Positions 1 to 7,306 of a DNA stretch of 64,000 nt are shown piece by piece (the stretch's first letter is position 1; every line of letters begins with the position of its first letter). The notes beneath the pieces are model-generated. The model had not been told where the DNA came from. It did not search any database and was given only the letters and a program-made list of their open reading frames with translations. The stretch is from Thiocapsa sp. (lineage in GTDB: Bacteria > Pseudomonadota > Gammaproteobacteria > Chromatiales > Chromatiaceae), in the NCBI RefSeq assembly GCF_022340925.1, contig NZ_JAJDNA010000030.1:23221-87220 (forward strand), given 5' to 3'. The translations under genes were made by a program, and so were the position numbers.

Positions 1-1117
1 CAAGGGTGTGGAGCGTTATGTCACGCCTGAGCTCACGCGTTTCGAGGATGAGGTGCTGAGCAGCCGCGAGCGCGCACTGGCGCGGGAGAAGGCGCTGTAT
101 GCGGACCTGCTCCGACAGCTGGCAGAATGGCTCGAGCCACTCCAGCGCAGCGCCGGGGCGATCGCGACCCTGGATGTACTGGCCAATCTGGCAGAGCGCG
201 CACAGGCGCTGGACTGGTCTCGGCCACGTCTGACCGACGGGGCGATCATCGAGATCGAAGACGGACGCCACCCGGTGGTCGAGGTGGTCCTCGACACCCC
301 CTTCATCGCGAACGCGCTGCGCCTTGACCGCCACCGCCGGATGCTGGTCATCACCGGACCCAACATGGGCGGCAAATCCACCTATATGCGCCAGAACGCC
401 TTGATCGTCCTGCTGGCCTACAGCGGGAGCTTCGTCCCAGCGCGATCGGCCAGCATCGGACCGATCGACCGCATCTTCTCGCGGATCGGCGCATCGGACG
501 ACTTGGCGGGGGGGCGGTCGACCTTTATGGTGGAGATGGAGGAGACCGCCAACATCCTCAACAACGCGAGCGACCACAGCCTGGTGCTGATGGACGAGGT
601 CGGGCGCGGCACCAGTACCTTCGACGGACTCTCACTGGCCTGGTCTTGTGCCGTGGAGCTGGCCACGCGCATCGGCGCCTTCAGCCTCTTCGCCACCCAC
701 TATTTCGAGCTGACGACCCTGCCGGAGGAATGCCCGGGGATCGCCAACGTCCATCTGGACGCGGTCGAGCACGGGGCCCGGATCGTGTTCATGCATGCCC
801 TGCGTGAAGGCCCGGCCAATCAGAGCTATGGGCTGGCGGTCGCCGCACTCGCAGGCGTGCCCAAGGCCGTCATTCGGCGCGCGAGGGAGCGTCTACTTGA
901 GCTGGAAACCGCGGCTCGGCGACACGCCGAGCTCGGCGCCGTGCAACTCTCCCTGTTTGCCCCGGATCCCGAGCCCGGGCCACCGCACCCCGTCTGCGCG
1001 GCGCTCCAGACGATCGACCCGGATGCCTTGACGCCCCGCGAGGCGCTGGAGACCGTCTATCGGCTGAGGGCGCTCCTGGAGGTCGAGGAGCCATCCGGCT
1101 CGAGCCATCGCCCCTGA
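1..1117 (+). CDS. mutS: DNA mismatch repair protein MutS (3' part; 5' end outside window)
   Basis: C-terminal part of MutS, the ATPase that recognises mismatches and recruits MutL. The frame is open from base 2, so the gene begins upstream of the window and the GTG at 8 is only an internal codon. Visible motifs are the Walker A stretch GPNMGGKST near residue 120 of this fragment, the Walker B region [16 protein letters not shown], and the conserved FATHYFEL after it. The last part is the helix-turn-helix dimerisation region followed by a short variable tail. The gene converges on a PP2C phosphatase gene 49 bases away. The identification is secure. Only the truncated N-terminal mismatch-binding part is missing. 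Confidence 0.97.
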   Translation, partial: KGVERYVTPELTRFEDEVLSSRERALAREKALYADLLRQLAEWLEPLQRSAGAIATLDVLANLAERAQALDWSRPRLTDGAIIEIEDGRHPVVEVVLDTPFIANALRLDRHRRMLVITGPNMGGKSTYMRQNALIVLLAYSGSFVPARSASIGPIDRIFSRIGASDDLAGGRSTFMVEMEETANILNNASDHSLVLMDEVGRGTSTFDGLSLAWSCAVELATRIGAFSLFATHYFELTTLPEECPGIANVHLDAVEHGARIVFMHALREGPANQSYGLAVAALAGVPKAVIRRARERLLELETAARRHAELGAVQLSLFAPDPEPGPPHPVCAALQTIDPDALTPREALETVYRLRALLEVEEPSGSSHRP

Positions 1118-1166
1118 GTGCCGAAAGGACCGGCAGGCTGCGCTTCGACCACCCGCATCGCGTGCC

Positions 1167-1973
1167 TCAACCATCCGGCGGCTCGGCCGCTGCTCCATCC
1201 GAGCGCGCCCCGACCCGCAGCAGCGCGAGCGTGATATTGTCCGCTCCGCCGCGCTCGTTGGCCAAGCGAATCAAGGCCTCGGCGGCAGGGTCGAGGGCAT
1301 TGCCGGAGCTGGCCATGAGGACCTGACACAGCCAGTCGTCCGGGACCATTCCGGTGAGGCCATCGGTACACAACAGAAACAGATCGCCAGTCGCGAGAGC
1401 GAGACTGCCGGAGGAGACGTCGACACGAGCCGACGATCCCAGGGCACGGGTCAGGAGATTCTCCCCGATCCCGTGGCGGATGGCATCCTCACGCGATCGG
1501 AACAAGCCCTGGTCAACCACCTCTTGGATGAAGGAATGATCGCGCGAGACTTGCTCAAATCGGCCCTCGCGCAAGCGGTAGAGGCGCGAATCCCCAACAT
1601 AGCCGAAGACCAGCCGGTCGGAGAGGACGGCGCCCAAAACGACCGTGGTGCCCATCCCGGCCCGCTCGGGATCGGCTTGCCCCAAACGCCAAACGACGGC
1701 GTTGGCCTCCTCGATCGCCGCCTCCGCAAAACGCCTCGCCGCCTCGGCATTGGCCAGGGGCACTGCACGACAGCGAAAGCGCTCGCCGATCACCTCGGCC
1801 GCCAGGGCGCTCGCGACCTCGCCTGCCCGGGCACCCCCGATACCGTCGGCCACGATCAGGAGTCCAAGCTCCGGATGAACCAGCACGGCGTCTTCGTTCG
1901 CGGACCGCACGCGCCCGCGATCGGTTCGCCAGGCATATTCGAGCCGAAAGGGCGAGGCCGCGTCGCGTCTCAA
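1167..1973 (-). CDS. PP2C-family serine/threonine protein phosphatase
   Basis: Metal-dependent (PPM/PP2C, Stp1-like) protein phosphatase, predicted cytosolic. The ordered motifs are all present: RSANEDA with the metal-binding Asp, VADGIGG, GMGTTVVL, GDSRLYRL, RDHSF, CTDGLTGMV and GGADNITLAL near the C-terminus. The length of about 268 aa fits a single catalytic domain with no membrane segment. The start is uncertain. I chose the TTG at 1973, just before the conserved LEYAWRTDRG region, because an upstream TTG at 2054 would overlap dsbC and add residues unlike the family. No partner kinase gene is adjacent, so the substrate is unknown. Confidence 0.9.
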   Translation of the reverse strand: MRRDAASPFRLEYAWRTDRGRVRSANEDAVLVHPELGLLIVADGIGGARAGEVASALAAEVIGERFRCRAVPLANAEAARRFAEAAIEEANAVVWRLGQADPERAGMGTTVVLGAVLSDRLVFGYVGDSRLYRLREGRFEQVSRDHSFIQEVVDQGLFRSREDAIRHGIGENLLTRALGSSARVDVSSGSLALATGDLFLLCTDGLTGMVPDDWLCQVLMASSGNALDPAAEALIRLANERGGADNITLALLRVGARSDGAAAEPPDG

Positions 1974-2019
1974 GGGGAAGGCGCCTAACCCACCGTCAAC
2001 CTGGTGTCGGGCGACGCTG

Positions 2020-2760
2020 TCAGGAACCGGACATCCCGTTGAGCTGCGCCGCAAGACGCTTGGGCTCCACGTATCCGGGGATCAACTCACCCGTCTCGGT
2101 CACGATGGCCGGCGTCCCGCGCAGGCCGAGCTGGCTCCCGAGATCCATGTGAGCGTCGACCGGGTTCTTGCACGTCTTCGCCGGGATCGACTTCCCTGCC
2201 TTGACGGCGGTCATCGCCTCTCGCTGCGCCCCCGGATCGCCTGCGCACCAGACCGACACGGCCTCGGTATAGGACGGGCTTCCCTGGCCGGCGCGCGGGA
2301 AGAAGAGGTAACGCACCCGGATGCCCTCCTTCGCATACTCGTCGATCTGGCTGTGGAGCTTGCGACAGTATCCGCATTCGACGTCGGTGAAGACAGTGAC
2401 CGTGTGCTTGGCATCCGCCGGACCGAAGACCACCATCTGAGACTCTCCGACGCCGTCGACCAGGCGTTTGCGCACCTCGGAGAGCCGCGGCTCGGTTAGG
2501 TCGGCCCGCGTCTTGAGATCGACGATCCGCCCGTCGACGAAGTAGCGTCCGTCGGCGGTGACGTACATGAGCTGGGTCCCGACCATCACCTCGTAGAGCC
2601 CTGGCACGGGAGATGCCGAGACACTGTCGATCTCGATGTCGGGCACGATCTTGCTCAAGGCATCGCGAATCGCCTTCTCCGGCGACGCAGACAGGGCGCT
2701 GGCGGCAGACATCAGGGCGACGAAGACGAGCGCAGAGGAGCGGAGCATTGGCTTGGTCAT
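2020..2760 (-). CDS. dsbC: Thiol:disulfide interchange protein DsbC
   Basis: Periplasmic disulfide isomerase, 246 aa. It starts with a Sec signal peptide (MTKPMLRSS followed by a hydrophobic stretch ending ALSAS). An N-terminal dimerisation domain follows. The C-terminal thioredoxin fold carries the redox motif CGYC in the segment VFTDVECGYCRKLH. The cis-proline loop is visible as RGTPAIV. The ATG at 2760 was chosen over a longer frame extending to 3012 because it places the signal peptide at the N-terminus. It lies beside yajQ and xerD on the same strand. An xerD-dsbC association is common in gammaproteobacteria. Confidence 0.95.
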   Translation of the reverse strand: MTKPMLRSSALVFVALMSAASALSASPEKAIRDALSKIVPDIEIDSVSASPVPGLYEVMVGTQLMYVTADGRYFVDGRIVDLKTRADLTEPRLSEVRKRLVDGVGESQMVVFGPADAKHTVTVFTDVECGYCRKLHSQIDEYAKEGIRVRYLFFPRAGQGSPSYTEAVSVWCAGDPGAQREAMTAVKAGKSIPAKTCKNPVDAHMDLGSQLGLRGTPAIVTETGELIPGYVEPKRLAAQLNGMSGS

Positions 2761-2767
2761 GAAGGTT

Positions 2768-3250
2768 TCAATCTCTGAAGTTGGTGAACTGAATCGGCAG
2801 ACCCCAGTCCTCGCCGCGCAGCAGAGCGATGGCTTCCTGCAGGTCGTCACGTTTCTTGCCTGTGACCCGCACTTGGTCGCCCTGGATCTGGGCCTGGACC
2901 TTGAGCTTGCCGCCCTTGATCGCCTTGACCATGCGCTTGGCGGTCTCGCTGTCGACGCCTTGTTTGAGCGCGATCTCCTGACGCGCGGCGCTGAGGCTTG
3001 ACACCGGATCACCGGGGTCGAGGCAGGCGAGATCGACTTTGCGTTTGACCAACTTCTGCCGGAGGATATCCATCATCTGCTGCAGGTGAAACTCCTGCTC
3101 CCCCGTCATCAGGATTTTTGCGTCGAGCAGCTCGAAGCTCGCCTTGATGCCTTTGAAATCGAAACGGGTTCCGATCTCCCGATTGGCCTGATCCAGTGCG
3201 TTGCGGACCTCCTGCAGGTCGAGCTCCGAGACGATGTCAAACGACGGCAT
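2768..3250 (-). CDS. yajQ: YajQ-family nucleotide-binding protein
   Basis: Small cytosolic protein of the YajQ/DUF520 family, 160 aa. Some members bind cyclic di-GMP and act with transcription factors. It opens with the family hallmark MPSFDIVSELDLQEV and contains the RFDFKG segment and the C-terminal KKRDDLQEAI region. The length is typical. The ATG at 3250 gives the conserved N-terminus, while a longer in-frame extension to 3361 does not look like the family. The gene ends 7 bases before the dsbC start, suggesting co-transcription. The c-di-GMP role is known for only a few homologues and is not shown here. Confidence 0.95.
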   Translation of the reverse strand: MPSFDIVSELDLQEVRNALDQANREIGTRFDFKGIKASFELLDAKILMTGEQEFHLQQMMDILRQKLVKRKVDLACLDPGDPVSSLSAARQEIALKQGVDSETAKRMVKAIKGGKLKVQAQIQGDQVRVTGKKRDDLQEAIALLRGEDWGLPIQFTNFRD

Positions 3251-3335
3251 AGGGATCCTCTCAATCCGGGGCTGTTGCAGCACAGGGCCGTTATTCTGCG
3301 GGAAAAATACGTGGCGCGAAACGCCGCGACGACCC

Positions 3336-4232
3336 TCAGCCACGCGGATGATGGATCGCATGGAGCTGTTTCAGCCGCTCCCGCGCAACATGGGTGTAGA
3401 TCTGTGTGGTTGAAAGGTCGCTATGTCCCAAGAGCATCTGAACCACCCGGAGGTCCGCGCCGTGGTTCAGCAGATGCGTCGCGAAGGCATGGCGGAGGGT
3501 GTGAGGGGACAAGGGCTTGAAGACGCCCGCCTCCAGCGCGTACCGCTTGATCAGGAGCCAGAATGCCTGACGCGTCATGCACTCGCTGCGGCTGGTGGGG
3601 AAGAGATAATCGGTGACCCGCCCGCCCAGGAGCTCGCGGCGCGGGCCCCGGAGGTAGTCGCGCAGCCAGGACACGGCCTCCTCGCCCAGCGGGACCAATC
3701 GTTCCTTCCCCCCCTTTCCGACAATGCGGACGACACCCTGGTTGAGGCCGACCTGGCCGGATGTGAGCGTCACCAGCTCGGTGACCCGCAGGCCGCTCGC
3801 GTACAGCACCTCCAACATGGTCCGATCGCGGTGCCCCCGCGGCTCGGCCGTGTCGGGTGCGCTGAGCAGCGCCTCGACCTCCGACTCGCTCAGACTCTTG
3901 GGCAGAGGGCGACCGAGCCTGGGTGCGTCCAGCCGCGCACTCGGATCGTCTCGAATCACCCCGCGTCGCAGGAGATACTGATAGAACTGGCGGAGACAGG
4001 ACAAGAGACGTGCGCTGGACCTTGGCTTGCGCCCGCGCTGCGAGAGCACGACGAGATAGTCGAGCAGATCGACCCGCTGCGCCATGCTCAGGGAGCGCCC
4101 GCGCTCCCTTGCGACCCAGTCGGCGAAGGCCCTGAGATCAGACTGGTAGGCCGAGAGCGTGTTCGGACTCAGGCCGCGCTCGAGCCAGAGGGCGTCGGCA
4201 AAACCTTCGATGATCGCGGAGTCGTCAGGCAC
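3336..4232 (-). CDS. xerD: Site-specific tyrosine recombinase XerD
   Basis: Tyrosine recombinase that resolves chromosome dimers at dif together with XerC. The protein has 298 aa, the usual XerD length, with a SAM-like core-binding domain (residues about 1-90) and a catalytic domain. The catalytic set is visible: Arg in ASGLRVTEL, Lys in GKGGKERLVPL, HTLRHAFATH (His and second Arg), the His in LLGHSDLSTTQ and the nucleophile Tyr in IYTHVARERL. Translation starts at a GTG (4232). XerD rather than XerC is favoured by the dsbC neighbour and by sequence character. There is no integron or phage context. Confidence 0.94.
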   Translation of the reverse strand: MPDDSAIIEGFADALWLERGLSPNTLSAYQSDLRAFADWVARERGRSLSMAQRVDLLDYLVVLSQRGRKPRSSARLLSCLRQFYQYLLRRGVIRDDPSARLDAPRLGRPLPKSLSESEVEALLSAPDTAEPRGHRDRTMLEVLYASGLRVTELVTLTSGQVGLNQGVVRIVGKGGKERLVPLGEEAVSWLRDYLRGPRRELLGGRVTDYLFPTSRSECMTRQAFWLLIKRYALEAGVFKPLSPHTLRHAFATHLLNHGADLRVVQMLLGHSDLSTTQIYTHVARERLKQLHAIHHPRG

Positions 4233-4391
4233 TGAACCGCATCCGGCACGCTATGCACGGCTCCCGCCCGACCTCAACCTTGCAACGAACCCAAGGGCAC
4301 GGTGGCAGACCCGGCTGCAGTGCCTGAGTGTTCACAAAGCGAGCCGCGTCAACAACGAAGCTCTCGGTTCCGCCAAGTGCATAGTCTCCGC

Positions 4392-4886
4392 TCAAAACTT
4401 GGTTGTTGCTCGGGACGCGGTTGAGAGGTCGGCGACCCCTTCGTGACGTAACAGCCAACGCTTCACCGCCAGCTTGCGCCCGCTCGAATCGCCGGAGAAC
4501 CCGCCCAGACCCCGGCTCGCGACCACGCGGTGGCAGGGAACCACAATCGGACAGGGATTGGCACGGCAGGCCTGCCCGACTGCGCGCGGACTGCTCCTGA
4601 GCAGTCCTGCGATCTCGCCATAGGTGCGCGTCTTGCCCGGCGGGATCCGACGCAGCTCATCCCAGACCCGCTCTTGGAATGCGGTACCGGCCAAGGCCAC
4701 CGCCAGGTCAAAGCCGGAGCGGTCTTCGAAGTAGGCGCTGAACTGACGCTGGATGGAGGGCGGCACAGTCGCATACCCGCCCTCGGCGCGCTCGACCGGC
4801 GGGTCAAGGTCGACGCCGGTCAAGGTCTCGCCGAGCCAGCGGATGCCGATCGGCCCGAAGGGGGTATCGATCAGAGTCTGCGGCAT
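4392..4886 (-). CDS. ogt: Methylated-DNA--[protein]-cysteine S-methyltransferase
   Basis: Suicide DNA-repair enzyme that transfers the alkyl group from O6-alkylguanine to its own cysteine. The protein has 164 aa, with a degenerate N-terminal ribonuclease-like domain and a C-terminal DNA-binding domain. The C-terminal domain holds the active-site motif PCHRVV in IVVPCHRVVASRGLGGFSG, the GKTRTYGEIA segment and the arginine finger region SPRAVGQA. The ATG at 4886 (MPQTLIDTPFGPIG) has AGGTGA upstream and was preferred over a start at 4922. The single-domain form fits Ogt rather than Ada. A homologue could equally be labelled MGMT/AGT. Confidence 0.94.
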   Translation of the reverse strand: MPQTLIDTPFGPIGIRWLGETLTGVDLDPPVERAEGGYATVPPSIQRQFSAYFEDRSGFDLAVALAGTAFQERVWDELRRIPPGKTRTYGEIAGLLRSSPRAVGQACRANPCPIVVPCHRVVASRGLGGFSGDSSGRKLAVKRWLLRHEGVADLSTASRATTKF

Positions 4887-5030
4887 CGTCTCATCACCTG
4901 ACTTGGACGCCTTGGCTCGCATAACGCCGAATCTGAAGCTGCTATCTTAATGCGGTGGTGGCCTGCTCGCCATCCTGACCAGAAACCGGCACGCCATCCT
5001 GCGCCGGACCTGGCGAAGACGAACCTCTGA

Positions 5031-5050
5031 ACCGCTCGAGCGCGGTTTTT
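5031..5050 (+). terminator. Terminator-like hairpin with T run
   Basis: ACCGC and GCGGT form a 5-bp stem around a 6-base loop (TCGAGC), followed directly by five T on the plus strand. The shape is that of a weak intrinsic terminator. The nearest annotated plus-strand gene upstream is mutS, separated by minus-strand genes, so no known transcript needs it. It may end an unannotated short transcript or be chance. Confidence 0.35.
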
Positions 5051-5127
5051 GTCGGATCGCAGGGCGCGATCCGCTGCGCCGAGAGGTCAAGGAATCCGGC
5101 GGCGCAGCGTTGCGCATTCGGCGATTC

Positions 5128-5136
5128 TGTGGATAA
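5128..5136 (-). promoter_or_regulatory. DnaA-box match
   Basis: The plus strand reads TGTGGATAA, the exact complement of the DnaA box TTATCCACA. A second copy of the core TGTGGA starts at 5140, giving an imperfect 12-base-spaced repeat. One perfect box is not an origin: there is no dnaA, dnaN, gyrB or mnmG nearby. It could be a DnaA-titration or regulatory site. Confidence 0.4.
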
Positions 5137-5459
5137 GTCTGTGGACGGATGACGCGATCCGCAATCCGAGCGGCCCTGGCACCGCTCGTTGCGTGTCCTT
5201 GAATGATCCGTACCGAGAATGGCATTAATTTTTAGAACAGTGGCTTACGATATTCATCGCCCCAATCGATCGAGATCGCCCCGATACCCATGACTTTTCG
5301 TTGAACAAACCATGTCCATGTGCACAACCTACCCAGTGTCGAGGCCGGAGCTCCTATACGGATGTCAAGGACCAATCGCTGTTTTTTCTGGCCACCGCCG
5401 AGCGGTCCGCGCTTGGACAGGGATGGGTCATGCTCGGTCGGACCGGCAGGGGCCCTGAC

Positions 5460-5924
5460 ATGAGCGACAGTGATCGAGATCGGAGTCGGTCCGGCGACCG
5501 GTTCTGGGAGAGCACCCCGCTCTCACGTATGACCCGCGGCCAATGGGAATCGCTCTGCGACGGATGCGGCAAATGCTGTCTTGAGAAATTCGAGGATGAA
5601 GACAGCGGGGACATCATCTATTCGCGCGTCGCCTGCGCGCTGCTCGATCTGGAGACCTGCCAGTGTCGCGACTACGCCAACCGCGCCCGCCGGATGCCTG
5701 AATGTGTGACCTTGGATCCGGCGGAGCTGGAGCGCGCAAAATGGCTGCCTGAGACCTGTGCCTATCGCCTGCTCGCCGAGAACAGACCGCTTCCCGCCTG
5801 GCATCCGCTTATCAGCGGCGATCCGGACTCGGTGGCACGCGCCGGCCAAACCCTGCGCGGGCGCGCGATCAGCCCGGGACCCGACACCGACCCGCTGCAG
5901 CATCTGATCGACTGGGTCCGCTGA
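5460..5924 (+). CDS. YcgN-family cysteine-cluster protein
   Basis: Small protein (154 aa from the chosen start) of the YcgN / zinc- or iron-chelating CxxCxxCC family (UPF0260-like). The signature is WESLCDGCGKCCLEKF near residue 33, followed by further conserved cysteines in ACALLDLETCQCRDYANR, RMPECVTL and PETCAY. The frame is open back to 5301, but the family begins close to FWESTPLSRMTRGQWE, so the ATG at 5460 was chosen. An ATG at 5430 is also possible. The cysteines presumably bind a metal. The biochemical role of the family is not established. It stands alone on the plus strand between divergent or convergent neighbours. Confidence 0.88.
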   Translation: MSDSDRDRSRSGDRFWESTPLSRMTRGQWESLCDGCGKCCLEKFEDEDSGDIIYSRVACALLDLETCQCRDYANRARRMPECVTLDPAELERAKWLPETCAYRLLAENRPLPAWHPLISGDPDSVARAGQTLRGRAISPGPDTDPLQHLIDWVR

Positions 5925-6001
5925 AGGACCGTCTCAGGCGGCTGTCGCGACGGCCCGGGGACCAGCTCCAGGTCCGCGACGAAGCTCGGGGCGCATCCGT
6001 C

Positions 6002-7177
6002 TCAATGCAGCTGGACGTCGAAGCTGAGCCGCTCGTCTGCCCCGATCGGGCGTTTTCGCAGCACCTCGACCGGAAGCGTTTCGCCGGGACGGCGATCGAC
6101 GAGGGCGATCCGCACGTCGGCGTAGGCCGCCACGGGCTGCTCACCGATCCGCACGATGCGGTCGCCTTCCTTGATCCCGGCATCCTTCGCGCCACTGGAT
6201 TCAGCAAAGCCCTGGATCCGCGCGCCGCCTTGACCGTTGCTCGATTCCAGCATCACCCCGAGCAATCCGGACGCGGGCAGCCCGATCTCCCGGGGATAAA
6301 GGAAGAAATCCGCCGCGGCCGGATCCATCGACCGCTGGGTACCGTTAAGGATGGTCGCCGTCGGGACGTCGATCCGCCGGGTCAACCGCTTGGGGATGCC
6401 TTGACCGTACTCGACATGACCCGAGCCGGCGAGCACGATGAGCGTGCGATCCGGGTGCGCCTCGAGGTAGTCGGCCGCACGGGCCGCCATCCCCTCGTCC
6501 CAGAGGAGCTGCACCTCGATGAAGTGCTCGATGTCCTGCCCACCGTCGCTCGGGTGCATCGCGAAGACCTTCTCGATGCGTTCCCGATACTTCGGGTCGC
6601 TGCGGTCGATCTCGGTGGGAATCCTCGCCCGCTCCTCGTCGGTCAGTCCCGCAATGCCCACCTCACCGACCCGCCGGGTCAGCTCGGCCTCGAGATTCAG
6701 GGCGATGACGGGGATGGCCTCCGCGCGCGCGAAGCGCAGGATCGGGCGGTAGAGTCGATAGTCGAAGCGCCAGCGGTCGAAGTACTGGGTGCGCCGAAGA
6801 AACTCGCTCTCGCTGATCGCGCCCGCGATGTAGTCATCCACCGCTTCCTGAAAGGGCTGCTGGAAGAACTCCGCAGCGATGGCCAGCGACTTGCCGCGCC
6901 GATGCAGACCCTGGATCACCGCCAGTTGATTCAGATGGTCCTCGTAGCGGTCATGGCTCTCGCCGATGAAGACCACCCGACGGTCCGCGATTCGGTCGAG
7001 GAGCCCTTGCATGTCCTGGAGGGTGGACAGATCGACGACCCGGGTCTTCGGGTCAGGCTCCTCCTGCGGAACCATTCCGGCGATGGATGTCGCTTGCGAC
7101 GGGGTGCCCGGCCCGGCGCAAGCGCCGGACACGAAGAAGCCGGCGGCGGCGAACGCGAGAAGGTGGGAATGCGACAC
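6002..7177 (-). CDS. ChaN-like iron-regulated protein with C-terminal PDZ domain
   Basis: 391-aa exported protein. The N-terminus (MSHSHLLAFAAAGFFVSGACAG) is a signal sequence. The Cys could be lipidated, but the preceding residues fit the lipobox poorly. Residues about 50-270 match the ChaN/DUF399 haem-uptake fold, with VVFIGESHDRYEDH, AAEFFQQPFQ, and HVEYGQGIPKRL near its end. Residues about 300-390 form a PDZ domain (GLLGVMLESS ... AGIKEGDRIVRIGEQPV). ChaN homologues bind haem or iron compounds at the cell surface. The PDZ addition suggests a protein partner. The start is a GTG at 7177. It is divergent from the M1 peptidase gene, with 129 bases between them. Confidence 0.88.
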   Translation of the reverse strand: MSHSHLLAFAAAGFFVSGACAGPGTPSQATSIAGMVPQEEPDPKTRVVDLSTLQDMQGLLDRIADRRVVFIGESHDRYEDHLNQLAVIQGLHRRGKSLAIAAEFFQQPFQEAVDDYIAGAISESEFLRRTQYFDRWRFDYRLYRPILRFARAEAIPVIALNLEAELTRRVGEVGIAGLTDEERARIPTEIDRSDPKYRERIEKVFAMHPSDGGQDIEHFIEVQLLWDEGMAARAADYLEAHPDRTLIVLAGSGHVEYGQGIPKRLTRRIDVPTATILNGTQRSMDPAAADFFLYPREIGLPASGLLGVMLESSNGQGGARIQGFAESSGAKDAGIKEGDRIVRIGEQPVAAYADVRIALVDRRPGETLPVEVLRKRPIGADERLSFDVQLH

Positions 7178-7306
7178 GAAAAGGTTCCCCCGTGGTCATG
7201 AGCCGACTCGGCCCGCATGTTGATGGACAAGGCGCATGGACATACCGACACTGCCACAGACACGCGCTCGCGCTCCTAACCCGTCGACCAACCGGACCTG
7301 ACACTG

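Larger units (their letters stand above)
4887..5459. other. Intergenic region between ogt and the YcgN-type gene
   Basis: 573 bases lying between two divergent genes and holding no convincing ORF. An open frame at 4947-5225 on the minus strand has an arginine/proline-rich composition and was rejected. The region holds a terminator-like hairpin (5031-5050), a perfect DnaA-box match (5128-5136) and a short AT-rich stretch around 5215-5260 that may be promoter DNA for the downstream plus-strand gene. Confidence 0.5.

Noticed and set aside
4947..5225. 92-codon minus-strand frame in the ogt gap
   Set aside because: Arg/Ser/Pro-rich composition, no ribosome-binding site worth noting, and hairpin and DnaA-box elements within it. 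Typical of non-coding DNA.
5128..5260. Origin of replication
   Set aside because: One perfect DnaA box plus a partial one is too few, and the genes around are not those seen at oriC.
6005..7201. 398-codon plus-strand frame
   Set aside because: It mirrors the ChaN-PDZ gene on the other strand. The minus-strand protein has signal, ChaN and PDZ features.
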